DNA from: Alkalihalobacterium elongatum | GTDB taxonomy: Bacteria; Bacillota; Bacilli; Bacillales; Bacillaceae_F | NCBI RefSeq assembly: GCF_019024285.1 | Contig: NZ_WMKZ01000022.1 | Coordinates: forward strand, 1 to 64,000 | DNA: 64,000 nt | Direction: 5' to 3' | In this document: piece by piece, positions 23,655 to 33,620 of the stretch | Layout: every line of letters starts with the position of its first letter | How positions within the stretch are numbered: position 1 is the first letter of the stretch | The notes under the pieces: generated by a model | The model's input: the letters and a program-made list of their open reading frames with translations, nothing else | What the model was told of the DNA's origin: nothing | Database searches by the model: none | Made by a program: the position numbers and the translations under genes

Positions 23655-24680
23655 ATGACTGTTTGGTTATTTCGTGCAGGAAAACACGGGGAATTTGAAA
23701 ATAAATTTTTAGATGATGAAAAAATCTATCTAACGTGGGATGACCTTAATATTAATTTAAAGCAACTATCTTCAAAGGAAAACTTATATAAACGCTTAGT
23801 TGAACACTATGATCTAGACAAAGAGAAGACTGCAATAAACTGGGCATCCCAAATCTGGCCAATTGCACATGCGATGGAGAAGGATGATCTAGTCGTCTTG
23901 CCCTCAAAATTCAACAGAACAATCCATATAGGAAAAGTGATTGGTGATTACGTGTATGATGAATCACTCGGTAGTCCTTATTATCACTATCGTAGTGTTA
24001 AGTGGATTGTTAAAGATATCCCTAGAGATCGTTTTGATCAAGATATATTGTATTCATTAGGGGCATTTATGACAGTTTGTAAAATTCATAGAAATAATGC
24101 TGAAGAGCGTATAAATGAAATGCGAAGTAATAATTGGCGTGTACCCAAAAATAAAAATGTTAAGGAATTAGTTGAAGAAAATGAAGAAGCAGTCTCAATT
24201 GATTTAGAAGAATATATCTATGATCAAATTTCTGAGAGAATTATTCAACGTTTCAAGGGACATAAAATGGAAAACTTAATTGAGGACATCCTTAAAGCCA
24301 AGGGTTTTACCACGTATAGAAGTCCTGAGGGTGCCGATCATGGTGTAGATATTTTGGCAGCTTCCAACACATTAGGTTTTGGAAATCCAAGGATTTGTGT
24401 CCAAGTAAAATCATCTGATACACCTCTTGATAGACCAACATTAGATCAATTGATAGGTACAATGAGTAATTATAGTGCTGATTTTGGATTGTTAGTTTCA
24501 TGGAGCGGCTTTAAGTCATCAGTTACAAAAGAAATACCTAAGCAATTTTTTAAAGTACGTCTTTGGGATTCAAAAACTATTATTCAACAAATATTCGAGA
24601 ACTATGAAAAGTTAAGTGATGAGGTTAAAAAAGAAATTCCTATTAAAAGAGTATGGATGTTAGATGCTGAAGTAGACTAG
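23655..24680 (+). CDS. Mrr-like restriction endonuclease
   Basis: 341 residues; AAAGGAG 7 bases before ATG. The N-terminal ~170 residues (MTVWLFRAGKHGEFENKFLDD...) form a separate domain that in related proteins recognises DNA or modification. The C-terminal Mrr_cat domain has the catalytic pattern D-(x)n-Q-x-K in GADHGVDILA...RICVQVKSSD, preceded by MENLIEDILKAKGFTTYRSP. Mrr enzymes typically cut methylated foreign DNA, so this could complement the methylating system to its left, which must then not modify sites this enzyme attacks. It is separated by a terminator, hence an independent unit. Confidence 0.87.
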   Translation: MTVWLFRAGKHGEFENKFLDDEKIYLTWDDLNINLKQLSSKENLYKRLVEHYDLDKEKTAINWASQIWPIAHAMEKDDLVVLPSKFNRTIHIGKVIGDYVYDESLGSPYYHYRSVKWIVKDIPRDRFDQDILYSLGAFMTVCKIHRNNAEERINEMRSNNWRVPKNKNVKELVEENEEAVSIDLEEYIYDQISERIIQRFKGHKMENLIEDILKAKGFTTYRSPEGADHGVDILAASNTLGFGNPRICVQVKSSDTPLDRPTLDQLIGTMSNYSADFGLLVSWSGFKSSVTKEIPKQFFKVRLWDSKTIIQQIFENYEKLSDEVKKEIPIKRVWMLDAEVD

Positions 24681-24798
24681 AGCGGGAAAACCAGCTGGAC
24701 TTTGGGACGCATTTTAATGAGGAAGATTGGTTACCATCACTACCAAATGAATAAAAAAAAGGTACGCTGATGGAGATTTTCGTTAAATATCCTGAGTG
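24681..24798 (+). other. Short gene remnant after the Mrr gene
   Basis: The frame 24686-24754 reads ENQLDFGTHFNEEDWLPSLP... and stops. It has protein-like composition but no start or upstream partner, so it appears to be the 3' end of a lost gene left at the junction with the recombinase region. Confidence 0.35.
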
Positions 24799-24827
24799 AA
24801 GGCAATGGTACTGAAACCATTGCCTTT
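24799..24827. terminator. Bidirectional terminator
   Basis: AAGGCAATGGT - ACTGAA - ACCATTGCCTTT between the convergent Mrr and recombinase genes; A- and T-rich sides serve both strands. Confidence 0.85.
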
Positions 24828-24842
24828 ATATAAAATATGATG

Positions 24843-25811
24843 TTAAAGACCAATTCCACTAGCTGCATTATCATCAAATAGATTCGCTTTTTTAATATAT
24901 CGCTGCAGCGAATCACTTCTCTTATGTCTAGTTTGTTTCATAATTTGGTGCTCCGCTTTACCAGCTTTTGCAGCCGTACTACAAAAACCACTCCTTAAAC
25001 TATGTGCTCCATACCGCTCGGGATCCAACCCCACACTTTCACAACAGTGCCTAACAACCAAGCGTACCGATTGAGGCGTTAATCTCCCCATAATATTTCC
25101 ATGCCGATCAATTCTTCGAAACACCGAACCATCTGTTATGTCGGAAGTTGCCAACCAATCTTCTAAACTACGAACTGGACAAGTTAATGGATTACTTCCA
25201 TAGGGAAGTGCGATATCGTGTCCTTCTCCTTTTTGATCGGTCTTACTTTTACCTAAATGGAGAATGACTCCATCCCGTGTAATGGAAATGTCTTCAACAT
25301 TTAAAGAAACCAATTCACTTCTTCGTAAGGCCCCGCTCCAACCTATGACTAACAAGGCACGGTTCCTCACACCAATTATCTTATCCTGGGGAATTACCTG
25401 AATGATCTGACGAAGTTCATCCAGCCATAGTGCCTCTTTCCCTTCTTCTTTGATTCCGATGGATCGTTGAATTCCGTCCCATACTCCTTTTACTAGCGCT
25501 GTTTTTGTGGGACTTAAATATCCAGCTGTTTCGTGACGTTGTGAAATGGCAGTCATTTTTCGTTTGATGGAGGATGCTTTGAATGACTTCCCTAGAAACG
25601 TAATGTAGTAGACGAGAGTTTCTGGATTAGCCGGGAGGTATTGAAATCCGTTCTTTTTACACCAATCGGAAAATTGGGTCCAATCGTTTCGATAGGCTCG
25701 TTTGGTATTTTCAGCTTTTGAATTGGCTAAATGATTTTTCGCTTCCTCTTGAAGTTCTAATATCTCGATGGACAGGGAGTGATCTTCTTGATTTTTTAGT
25801 TCTGAATACAT
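24843..25811 (-). CDS. Tyrosine recombinase (XerC/D-like), intact copy
   Basis: 322 residues, shorter than the island integrase and without an arm domain, so a different family. Residues ~20-110 are the core-binding domain; the catalytic domain has R163/R164 (GALRRSEL), K190 (GKSKTDQ), H270-x-x-R273 (AHSLRSG), H296 (RHKRSD) and Y305 (LQRYIKKA). AAAGGAGGAAAT precedes the ATG. A relative with the same tail (ASGIGL) lies in the same orientation at 34265-35118, and the two bracket the sacsin-like gene cluster. Recombinases of this type occur alone beside defence genes in Bacillaceae; its target site is not apparent. Confidence 0.92.
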   Translation of the reverse strand: MYSELKNQEDHSLSIEILELQEEAKNHLANSKAENTKRAYRNDWTQFSDWCKKNGFQYLPANPETLVYYITFLGKSFKASSIKRKMTAISQRHETAGYLSPTKTALVKGVWDGIQRSIGIKEEGKEALWLDELRQIIQVIPQDKIIGVRNRALLVIGWSGALRRSELVSLNVEDISITRDGVILHLGKSKTDQKGEGHDIALPYGSNPLTCPVRSLEDWLATSDITDGSVFRRIDRHGNIMGRLTPQSVRLVVRHCCESVGLDPERYGAHSLRSGFCSTAAKAGKAEHQIMKQTRHKRSDSLQRYIKKANLFDDNAASGIGL

Positions 25812-26144
25812 AGGATTTCCTCCTTTCTATATATTGGTACTTTTGGTTATCAATAGTTAGCTAGATTGAATAAAAATTTTTAAAGATTAACCCTATATAT
25901 TTCATTTTATCAATTAAAATACTTATCTGTAAAAATTTAATAAGGAACCTTACTTTGTTATATACGCAAACGAATAACTTTTAGTTTTGAGACTATTGTC
26001 CGTTATTTTAGGGGAATTTGGAATCGTTGTTAACAGTAGTCGCCAGTGGATTACATCTAGATTAGAATGTTAGGTTATGAAAATTATTCTTCACATTAAA
26101 GTACTGATAGTAATGCAAATAAACAATTCAGGGGGGAACGTTTT
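25812..26144. other. Intergenic region upstream of the recombinase
   Basis: 333 bp of AT-rich DNA between the recombinase and a divergent small gene. It should hold promoters for both. No repeat shared with the other recombinase copy was seen, and nothing else is supported. Confidence 0.4.
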
Positions 26145-26441
26145 ATGAATGTTAAAAAACGTATTAAAGAAATGAAAGAAGAACTTTCAGTTTTAAAGGA
26201 GCGAGGGATTGTTGTTATTGATTTTGGTGATTTTTATATAACTTTAGGGGATAACGGCATTTATTATTTAGGTGAAAGTGATAAGGATGAGTGCTTATCT
26301 AATTGTGAAAGTGAAGATGAATGTATTTGTAGTAGGAAATTTCCTAATGCTTATTCATTTTTTTCATTTGAAGAAGTTGCAAATTATATTGTTTTAAATT
26401 ATTTTGATGGACAAGTTGCATATCAATTAAAAGTGAATTGA
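26145..26441 (+). CDS. Hypothetical protein with cysteine cluster
   Basis: 98 residues following a strong GGGGGGAAC site. The N-terminal 30 residues look helical and charged (MNVKKRIKEMKEELSVLKERG), followed by beta-rich sequence and a central acidic cysteine cluster (ECLSNCESEDECICSRK) that could bind a metal. No family recognised. It lies in the segment between the two recombinase genes. Confidence 0.6.
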   Translation: MNVKKRIKEMKEELSVLKERGIVVIDFGDFYITLGDNGIYYLGESDKDECLSNCESEDECICSRKFPNAYSFFSFEEVANYIVLNYFDGQVAYQLKVN

Positions 26442-26533
26442 AATAATAATGTAGAAACAAAATAAAAAAAGCACTGGATAAAATTTTAATGCTTTTTCCT
26501 CTTATAGGAACTATTACACTTTTCTCAAGATTA

Positions 26534-26566
26534 ACAAGCCCTAATAAAGCTCCTTATAGGGCTTGT
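26534..26566 (+). terminator. Hairpin downstream of the 26145 gene
   Basis: ACAAGCCCTA...TATAGGGCTTGT followed by TTGG. The T-tract is short. It overlaps the end of the decayed minus-strand gene below. Confidence 0.55.
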
Positions 26567-26890
26567 TTGGATTATGACTTAACCCCTTTATCAACGCCTC
26601 AAGTCCAGCAATTGGCATCTCTGGACCCATCGCTCTTAATCTTCCATTGTTCTCACGAATTTGAAATCGAAAACATGGATTACCTATTTCTTTTTCAACC
26701 CTGTAATACGAAAAAACTCCTTTTTTCCACCATAGTCTGAAGAGTAAAGTTCAACAAACATATTCCCACGACTATCATGCCCCAAAACCATTCCTATCAC
26801 TTCCCTGTAATCATCGTTACCTGTAGTATAAAAGATCTTTAGATATATAGATAGCAACAGACTGGGTAGCGTTTTTGAGTTTTGACTAGG
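26541..26890 (-). pseudogene. Frameshifted remnant of an unknown gene
   Basis: The minus strand reads YTTGNDDYREVIGMVLGHD and SRGNMFVELYSSDYGGKK in one frame. After the poly-purine GGAAAAAAGGAG the protein-like reading moves to the next frame: VEKEIGNPCFRFQIRENNG and RLRAMGPEMPIAGLEALIKG, ending at TAG 26541-26543. Two protein-like halves joined by a one-base slip at a homopolymer indicate a decayed gene. No family recognised and no start codon found upstream. The plus-strand frame at 26489-26740 is its shadow. Confidence 0.55.
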
Positions 26891-27131
26891 AGCCTTTTAA
26901 ATACCCCATAAGGAAAAACATCGATATTCGTATGAGAAAAGTGCTGATAACAACCAGTGATATTAAACTAGTTGTCATTCTATGCCTGTTAGTGAATAAG
27001 CACAATTTCGTTAATTTGAATACTTATTACTAAAGGTAAGTAAATCTTTATAAAATATGTTAACCGTAAGACCCATTATATTTGTATAATAAAAGTGTCA
27101 ATTCAATATAGCTAGTAAGAGAGGGACACTA

Positions 27132-27698
27132 ATGCAAGAGCTAATAGAACTAGAAAAAATTAGAACAAAAATTACTGATATTGCAAGAACGGTATATCCT
27201 ATGATGATCAAAGAATCCGTCTATGTACAGTTGATAATAAATGATTTTAGTAAGACAAGTGAGGAGACAATTAAGTCTGTATTTAGCAATTCAGAGAAGA
27301 GTGATATTCCATTCGTTAGACCTGTTGATTTAGGAGAATCGAATTATTACATTTATACTCCAAACAATAATAGTGAGCTTAGTCGGTTACTGTTTGTCCC
27401 TTCGTTGTTGCTCGTTTACTCTATCCATCAATTCCCTATTAAATTTCCTATCTCACTCACTCGAATAGTAAAAGAAACCTTAGAGTTCTTATTTCGAGAC
27501 GGCCGAGATGTTGGAATAAAAGTCCAGTATATAGTAGAAGAAGAATTATTATTTCACTTAGAAATGTGTGAATATCTAGAAGATTTGAGTAGTCTTGAAA
27601 TTAAGTGCCTGTTAGATGAAACAATCTCAATTTATTCGGAGGAATTTAGAGTGGTTAAAGCTGATGGGGAAAAGTATTACTTTTTTCGTAAACAGTAG
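27132..27698 (+). CDS. Hypothetical protein
   Basis: 188 residues; GAGAGGG before the ATG, and TATAAT (27086) a plausible -10 box. Mixed alpha/beta composition with no transmembrane segment or motif that I recognise (LSRLLFVPSLLLVYSIHQFPIKFPISL is the most hydrophobic part). A terminator follows directly, so it is a monocistronic unit. It lies within the recombinase-bracketed segment and may be cargo. Confidence 0.7.
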   Translation: MQELIELEKIRTKITDIARTVYPMMIKESVYVQLIINDFSKTSEETIKSVFSNSEKSDIPFVRPVDLGESNYYIYTPNNNSELSRLLFVPSLLLVYSIHQFPIKFPISLTRIVKETLEFLFRDGRDVGIKVQYIVEEELLFHLEMCEYLEDLSSLEIKCLLDETISIYSEEFRVVKADGEKYYFFRKQ

Positions 27699-27710
27699 GT
27701 GAGATATAAC

Positions 27711-27757
27711 AAGGATTGTGAGTTTAGTCTTATGACTGGACACGCAATCCTTTTTTA
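27711..27757 (+). terminator. Terminator after the 27132 gene
   Basis: AAGGATTGTG...CGCAATCCTTTTTTATTTT, a 10-bp stem with a 22-base loop and T-run. Confidence 0.8.
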
Positions 27758-27833
27758 TTTTAGTCGTGTCTTATAATCGTGTGCGTAAAAATATTGTGCT
27801 ACCTCTTATTTATATATTTAAAGGGTGTAGAAA

Positions 27834-27989
27834 ATGGTAAGAAAAAGAATAACAATTATTGAGGAATTACACGAGGAGGAACAAACCTTAGTATGTGAAG
27901 GTGAGGACTTTCAGACTTGTCTAGATTTTAAAGGACATGACAATGAGAAACCTTGCTTATCATACAAAGCGTTAGTGTTCCACAGATGA
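27834..27989 (+). CDS. Small hypothetical protein
   Basis: 51 codons, MVRKRITIIEELHEEEQTLV..., preceded by AAAGGGTG at a normal spacing and closed by TGA. It is charged, with three cysteines (VCEGEDFQTC, PCLSY). No family recognised. Its independent ribosome site supports it. Confidence 0.5.
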   Translation: MVRKRITIIEELHEEEQTLVCEGEDFQTCLDFKGHDNEKPCLSYKALVFHR

Positions 27990-28602
27990 GTTACCCTCTC
28001 TGTCTATTTTCCTTTATTTATATTAAATCAGCCATAAAGGCAGGCTGTTCTTAACAACTGTTTATAAAATATTAACCATACCTTAGAAAAAGTAAATTGC
28101 TAGGGCTTCTAAAGAGTCTAAAAGTATACCTTTATAAACGAAGTAAACAAACCAAAAAAACAACTATCAAGAATAAATATAGAGAAGAACGAGAATAGAA
28201 CGGAACGCTTGAAAAATAAATTAATAGAATACGGTAAAATTGTGTTTTAATCAGTAATGGATTTATAAAGTTGAGAGAAGAAAGAAAGAAAAAATAATAT
28301 AAATGCAAAACAAAAAGAGCTGTCAGATTTATTTTCTCTGTTTTTTCGTGGGAGCTTCTTACATAGACCTGGTAATCATTTAGGGAAAATTTTGGGAGAG
28401 CCGAACGATCCATACAAAAATGATAATGAAATAAAAAAGATGAATTTAAAATTTAAACAATTTTAAATTCAATAAAACTTTTGTAGTAAAATAGGGTTAA
28501 ATCTTGCTATAAAAGGTCTTAGTGATTGGATTTAACCTTCGAAAATAATATATTTTTGTCTTTATATAGGAATCTCATTTTTAACGAATTGGAGTGAACC
28601 CG
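27990..28602. other. Intergenic region upstream of the sacsin-like gene
   Basis: About 600 bp of AT-rich DNA. A plus-strand stretch at 28130-28190 is lysine-rich but quickly stops, and a hydrophobic minus-strand frame at 28132-28413 has no ribosome site; neither is supported. The promoter of the large gene should be in its last 150 bp. Confidence 0.4.
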
Positions 28603-31600
28603 ATGAAGGATTTTATTGAAAGTGAGTTATTAAAGCTGAAGCAAAATTATGAGAACCTGCCTTTGACCATCATGAGCGATTATCAAAACGAACAAGAAAA
28701 AATGAAGGACTATAATGGCCGCCAGCTCCTGGAAATGCTTCAAAATGCAGACGATGAATCAGAATCAGCGGTTGAAAAAACAGCCTATATTGAGCTGACA
28801 AAATCCCACCTAGTGATAGCGAATAATGGGAATCCCTTTTCTAAAGGGGGTCTAGAATCATTAATCTATTCCAATGTCAGTCCAAAGGCGCTGCAACAAA
28901 ACAAAATTGGGCATAAAGGGACTGGTTTTCGTTCGATCCTAAGCTGGGCCAAGTCCGTTTATATAAAAAGCAAAGGGTTGTCTGTCGAGTTCTCACGCCC
29001 TAACTCAATCGAGTTCTTGAAAGAGTTACTAAGGGAGCACCCATTTATTCAGGAGAAACTGAGAAAAAAAACAGATGAGCCTTATCCCATCTCAATTTTA
29101 AAAACTCCAAAATGGAGGGAGGAAATTGGGACAGAATTCAATTTTTTTGACACCTACATTGTATTGGAGATAAATGAGGAGAGCCGGGAAGATATTGAGG
29201 AGCAAATGGACAGCGTTGAACTAGAGGTTCTATTATTCTTACAGCACCTTGAAAGGGTGATTTTAAAAAGCGCCGAAAAAACAAGAGTGATAGAAAAAGT
29301 AAACCATGGGGAAGGTCGGGTTTCTATCTCACTTAAAGAAGATTACGAAATCGTAAAGAAAAAAACCTGGAATGTCCGGAACCGGACTGGTACGGTTGAA
29401 GGGAAAAACTATGAATTGAAAATGGCGTATACTGATGAACTGGATGACCATATTCAATTGCTATATTCCTATTTTAGGACCAATGTGCGATTACCATTTC
29501 CAGCTCTTTTTCATGGGACATTTGAATTAACCGGGAATCGTAATCAGTTGATAGTATCAGAAACGAATGAGTTTTTGATGAATGAGTTGATTCAACTGAT
29601 GATTGACACGGCAGTTGAAATAACCAAGAGTGATCGCAAGGTATCATGGGATGCAATGAGGCTGCTTATGTTTGATCATAATTTGGATCAAGACTTTCTG
29701 AATATGAAGTTTGATGAAAGATTAATTGAAAAGATTAAGGAAAACCCCCTGTTTCCTGTGATAAGTGGCAAATATATCACCTACCATGACAAGCCAGTTT
29801 CGTATAAAAATCCCTATTCCTATATTTTGCCAGATGGGAAGTTCCCCAACTTAACTTTACATACAAATAATGAAAAGCTTCAAAAACTTATATTTGAAGA
29901 AATCGGTCGTTATTACTATAAACCACAACATTTCTTCAGAACATTAAGTGATGTTTCAGAAGACTTAACCTTGGAACAGCGTGCTGCGTGTATTCGTTAT
30001 TTAATAGAAGATTATGGAGACGAATTGAAAAAAGAGGAAAATCTTTGTTTGCTGAATTTATTTATTGACCACAATGGGTACCCAATCAGTGGGAATACGG
30101 AATTGTTTTTGCCACCGGAGAATAAAAGAATTAAAATTCCTGATTTTGTAAACATCAAGTTCATTCATGAAGGTCTATACAAAGCGTTATTAGAGGAATT
30201 TGCTATTCGTGGAACTAGAGCCCTTACTAATAATCTTGTCTTATTCAATGTTCAGGAATACAGTTTAGAGACGGTCCTTCGCCGAACGATTTCAAATACA
30301 AAGGAGCTCATTGAAGCAGATAAGGGGAAAAAGAAGAAGTATATCAGTGAACTTTTGGTTGCTTTGTTCCAGATTTTTATCGAGGGTAAAGAGGGTGAAG
30401 ATTTCCCAGGTCAATTGAATGTACCTTTAATGAACCGGCATCGGAAAGTCACCGATTCCAAGAAATTATACTTCGGCAAAGAGTATGATTGGGGATTAAT
30501 GGAAAATCTACTTGGGTCAGTTTCATCCAATTATTTTGTAGGTTCTTTGAAAACTCTCGGTCTCGATACTTATGAGAAGAGTGCCACCAGACGGTTTTTG
30601 CAGTGGATTGGAGTTGCTGAATTCCCAAGAATGACGGTGAAAGAAGTGACTAACCGGGACTACGAACAATATGTATTAAAGCATATTCCGTATCCAATCA
30701 CTCTTGAGGGAGAAACCTTTCGCTCGTCCGAAGAGCTTGTAAATGAGATTACCGGGCCAAGCAGGATGTGTGTAGAAACGGTTGACATGCTTGACGATAT
30801 TTTAGCTAAAGCTGCATTTGAAGATATCTTGGTTTGGCTCATGAAGGACCCTGTTGTTTCCCAGTTGATTAGAGAAGGGCATGAAAGAAGCAATAAGGCC
30901 TATTTCAATTTGTATTTGAAAAGGAAATTAAATTATCGCAGGTTGAATCCACAAAAGATAAAGGCATTCCTTGTCTGGAAACTCCAAACGTCAAAATGGA
31001 TTGAAAACGCAGATAAACAAAAAGTGGAAACCCGAATTTGCTGTTTGTCTAGAGCGATAGGACCAGAGTTTTCACCTTTGATAGAGGTGCCAGCCGTTTA
31101 TGAAAATCAGGAAAAGTGGATTAAACATAAAATCACCTTGATGGAGATTGAGAATTTTCTCCTTAAAATTGGGATTGGTCCTGATCTTCGTTCATTTTCT
31201 AACGAGACTATATATACAATTTTGTGCAAACTACCTGAGCTTGATCCGCACGGAAAAGTGGCTAGAGCTATTTATAAACAGATCATTATCGGTAAACCTA
31301 GAATCCATGGGGGGAACCAGGCATATCAAACCTTTATCGATAAAGGTTTGGTACTCGTCAAGACTGAAGGCGAGCGGAAGTATGTTCCTGTAAACGAGGC
31401 GTATTATGTTGAAAATAGAACCTTCTGTAAGGAAATTATGAAGCAATTTCCGATTCTAGAGTTGGATAAACGTTTGGGAAATAAACAGGTAAAAAGTGTC
31501 TTGGGCGTTCACCCATTAGAGGGATTAAAGTTTAAGTTGACGACGAAGCCTAAGTTGCATCGATTAGATGAACGGTTTCAACTAGATTTAGAGGAATTTA

Positions 31601-33372
31601 AACCTTACATCTATGCGTATCGTCTTGAAAAAGACAATAAACGTTCAGAACTGGAACGGTTGAAGAATCTAAGAATTTACCTCTGTACAGAAATTAATGC
31701 GACTTTTATCCATAAGAAGCAAGAAAAGCCTTTTGACGTTCAAAACTATGAATATATTTCTGTCGGCAAAGGAAAGCAAATTTACTTAAAACTCGATGAA
31801 GACCAATTTCATACGTTGGAAGAATTAAGAGAAGATACACTTTTTAATGAGGCCATTTCAGATATAATTTCAGGCGTGCTAAAAGTCGAGGAGAACCGAA
31901 AGGATTTTCGCGAGATGTATTCGAAAAAAATTCCTCAACGGGAAGAATTGATTCGGCTTGAGTTAGAAGATCCACAGCTACTTAAGTTAAATCAGTCGCG
32001 AGGCCTGCTCAAAATCACGACAGACCCACAACGGATTTTTTGGCTGGCAGTGTTGAGAGCAGCAAAGGTAAAACCAGACTTTGATATGGAAAGTGAAACA
32101 GTGTTTAAGAAATCAATTTCGGAAAATCTTTACCTTGATGATGCCTATCTGGAAAGGGTGTGGACAACTTTAGATTGTGAGGAAATCGATGCCCACAGTA
32201 ATGCCCCGTTGCTGATCTCATTATTCAAGGACATCAGTATTGACTGCGCCCAGTTCAATCAATTTACATTAAAGGAAATAGATTTAACACACTATTATCG
32301 AAATGAACTGGAACGGCTTAAAGTAGATTATAAAGCTTTAATCTTTACTCATTTGTTTCAACAGCTAAAGCAGGGTTCCCTCGAGGAGAAAGAGGGGTTG
32401 ATTGAGGAACGTGACAGGTATATGTATTTCACAGATTTCGTAATTAATAATTCTATTTCCTTTGATTGTGAGGCGACATTCGCCCAGTTTCTAAAAGAAG
32501 AATTTAACATCAAGATGAAGGAATTAAAAGCGGTCTCTTCACTTGACCTGAATAAGGTCTTTAATAATAATGAAGAGTTGTTCCAAGAAAAACTTCTGGC
32601 ATCATCTATGGTTAGTAGGCACCAAGTAGAAGCATTTCTTGAAAAAAAAGAGATTCGCAGCTTGATTTATTTTGGGGAACTTGAAGCTATAGTCAAGAAA
32701 TTTACTGAATGGAGGAAACAGACTGGATCAGGTGGATCGGTAGGTGAAGTTGCCGCGACCAAAGGTATAGAGGAAACTGCTAGCGCCGGTGAATCTTACA
32801 GTAATCTATTTGTTTTCCTGAAACAGCAAAGCGATGGGCAATCGATTAAAACCATCAAACCTGTTCCATACAAAAACAAACGGAAGAAATGTAATGGCCG
32901 AAGTAGCAAAGGTAGTAAAGGCGTAAAGATTCCTAGTCAAAAATCAACCGAGGAAATTGGTTTCCTCGGTGAAGCCCATGTCTATCTTTCTCTTTGCAAT
33001 CGATATGGGAACGAGAATGTAGAATGGGTCTCAGAAAATGCGAAAAGGGCAAAAGTAAATGAGTATGGGAATAACAGCGAGAATTATGATATTCGTTACA
33101 AAGACGGCTATGGAAAGCTTAGATACGTGGAAGTGAAATCAAGTGTAGGTACAGATTTCGTTTTTCATATCAGTAAACAAGAGGTAGCTTTCGGTGAAGT
33201 AATGAAAGATGCATATGAGATATTTTTTGTAAGTAACGTAAAATCAGAAGAGGAAAGGGAGATTCGCAGGGCCACGAAATTTTTTAAATATAAAAAAGAC
33301 GAATCCTTCAATCACAATTCGCGGTTTAGTGTCGAGAATAGCAGCTTTGTTATTAGGTTTGATGAGGAATAA
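28603..33372 (+). CDS. Sacsin/HSP90-like ATPase with C-terminal DUF3883
   Basis: 1,589 residues. The ATG at 28603 is chosen because GGAGTG lies 6 bases upstream and overlaps an earlier GTG. Residues ~30-130 form a GHKL/HSP90-type ATP-binding fold: ELLQNAD-like LLEMLQNADDESES, NNGNPFSKGG, and the glycine motif IGHKGTGFRSIL. A very long middle (~150-1440) has no recognised domain. The C-terminus (~1450-1580) is DUF3883: IGFLGEAHVYL, YDIRYKDG and RYVEVKSSVG, a PD-(D/E)XK-like pattern. Proteins of this architecture recur in phage-defence islands. It probably couples ATP-driven conformational change to a nuclease-like domain. It stands alone without an obvious partner. Confidence 0.85.
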   Translation: MKDFIESELLKLKQNYENLPLTIMSDYQNEQEKMKDYNGRQLLEMLQNADDESESAVEKTAYIELTKSHLVIANNGNPFSKGGLESLIYSNVSPKALQQNKIGHKGTGFRSILSWAKSVYIKSKGLSVEFSRPNSIEFLKELLREHPFIQEKLRKKTDEPYPISILKTPKWREEIGTEFNFFDTYIVLEINEESREDIEEQMDSVELEVLLFLQHLERVILKSAEKTRVIEKVNHGEGRVSISLKEDYEIVKKKTWNVRNRTGTVEGKNYELKMAYTDELDDHIQLLYSYFRTNVRLPFPALFHGTFELTGNRNQLIVSETNEFLMNELIQLMIDTAVEITKSDRKVSWDAMRLLMFDHNLDQDFLNMKFDERLIEKIKENPLFPVISGKYITYHDKPVSYKNPYSYILPDGKFPNLTLHTNNEKLQKLIFEEIGRYYYKPQHFFRTLSDVSEDLTLEQRAACIRYLIEDYGDELKKEENLCLLNLFIDHNGYPISGNTELFLPPENKRIKIPDFVNIKFIHEGLYKALLEEFAIRGTRALTNNLVLFNVQEYSLETVLRRTISNTKELIEADKGKKKKYISELLVALFQIFIEGKEGEDFPGQLNVPLMNRHRKVTDSKKLYFGKEYDWGLMENLLGSVSSNYFVGSLKTLGLDTYEKSATRRFLQWIGVAEFPRMTVKEVTNRDYEQYVLKHIPYPITLEGETFRSSEELVNEITGPSRMCVETVDMLDDILAKAAFEDILVWLMKDPVVSQLIREGHERSNKAYFNLYLKRKLNYRRLNPQKIKAFLVWKLQTSKWIENADKQKVETRICCLSRAIGPEFSPLIEVPAVYENQEKWIKHKITLMEIENFLLKIGIGPDLRSFSNETIYTILCKLPELDPHGKVARAIYKQIIIGKPRIHGGNQAYQTFIDKGLVLVKTEGERKYVPVNEAYYVENRTFCKEIMKQFPILELDKRLGNKQVKSVLGVHPLEGLKFKLTTKPKLHRLDERFQLDLEEFKPYIYAYRLEKDNKRSELERLKNLRIYLCTEINATFIHKKQEKPFDVQNYEYISVGKGKQIYLKLDEDQFHTLEELREDTLFNEAISDIISGVLKVEENRKDFREMYSKKIPQREELIRLELEDPQLLKLNQSRGLLKITTDPQRIFWLAVLRAAKVKPDFDMESETVFKKSISENLYLDDAYLERVWTTLDCEEIDAHSNAPLLISLFKDISIDCAQFNQFTLKEIDLTHYYRNELERLKVDYKALIFTHLFQQLKQGSLEEKEGLIEERDRYMYFTDFVINNSISFDCEATFAQFLKEEFNIKMKELKAVSSLDLNKVFNNNEELFQEKLLASSMVSRHQVEAFLEKKEIRSLIYFGELEAIVKKFTEWRKQTGSGGSVGEVAATKGIEETASAGESYSNLFVFLKQQSDGQSIKTIKPVPYKNKRKKCNGRSSKGSKGVKIPSQKSTEEIGFLGEAHVYLSLCNRYGNENVEWVSENAKRAKVNEYGNNSENYDIRYKDGYGKLRYVEVKSSVGTDFVFHISKQEVAFGEVMKDAYEIFFVSNVKSEEEREIRRATKFFKYKKDESFNHNSRFSVENSSFVIRFDEE

Positions 33373-33389
33373 TTGAGAGTAGGCTTAAA

Positions 33390-33599
33390 ATAGCTGGAAG
33401 AGTTTATACGCAGAGAAAATGGAATTTTAAAAGGGTACGCGAGGAACTTCACAAAGAAGGAGAAAAATGAAAAGTACTCTTGAGACAACTACAGAAACAT
33501 CTTTCAAAAAATAAATCAGATGATTTCATTATGGAAGCGCTAGATATTACGCAAGAGCGGCTGGAAAAACTTAAAGAAAGTTTATACGAAGAAAAATGA
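33390..33599 (+). pseudogene. Short degraded coding remnant
   Basis: The last frame reads RQLQKHLSKNKSDDFIMEAL then DITQERLEKLKESLYEEK and stops at 33599, without a convincing start. CTGGAAGAGTTTATACGCAG (33397) and AAAGAAAGTTTATACGAAG (33571) look like diverged copies of the same short piece, so this may be a partly duplicated gene end. Confidence 0.4.
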
Positions 33600-33620
33600 A
33601 GCGGTTGGAGGTGAGGGGAT

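Noticed and set aside
12823-24680. BREX or DISARM system
   Set aside because: No PglZ, BrxL, DrmB (DUF1998) or DrmC homologue was seen; the helicase and methyltransferase types do not match.
26489-26740. Plus-strand 83-codon frame
   Set aside because: It is the complement of a more protein-like, frameshifted minus-strand remnant.
28132-28413. Minus-strand 93-codon hydrophobic frame
   Set aside because: No ribosome site, phenylalanine/leucine-rich as expected from complement of AT-rich sequence, no recognisable domain.
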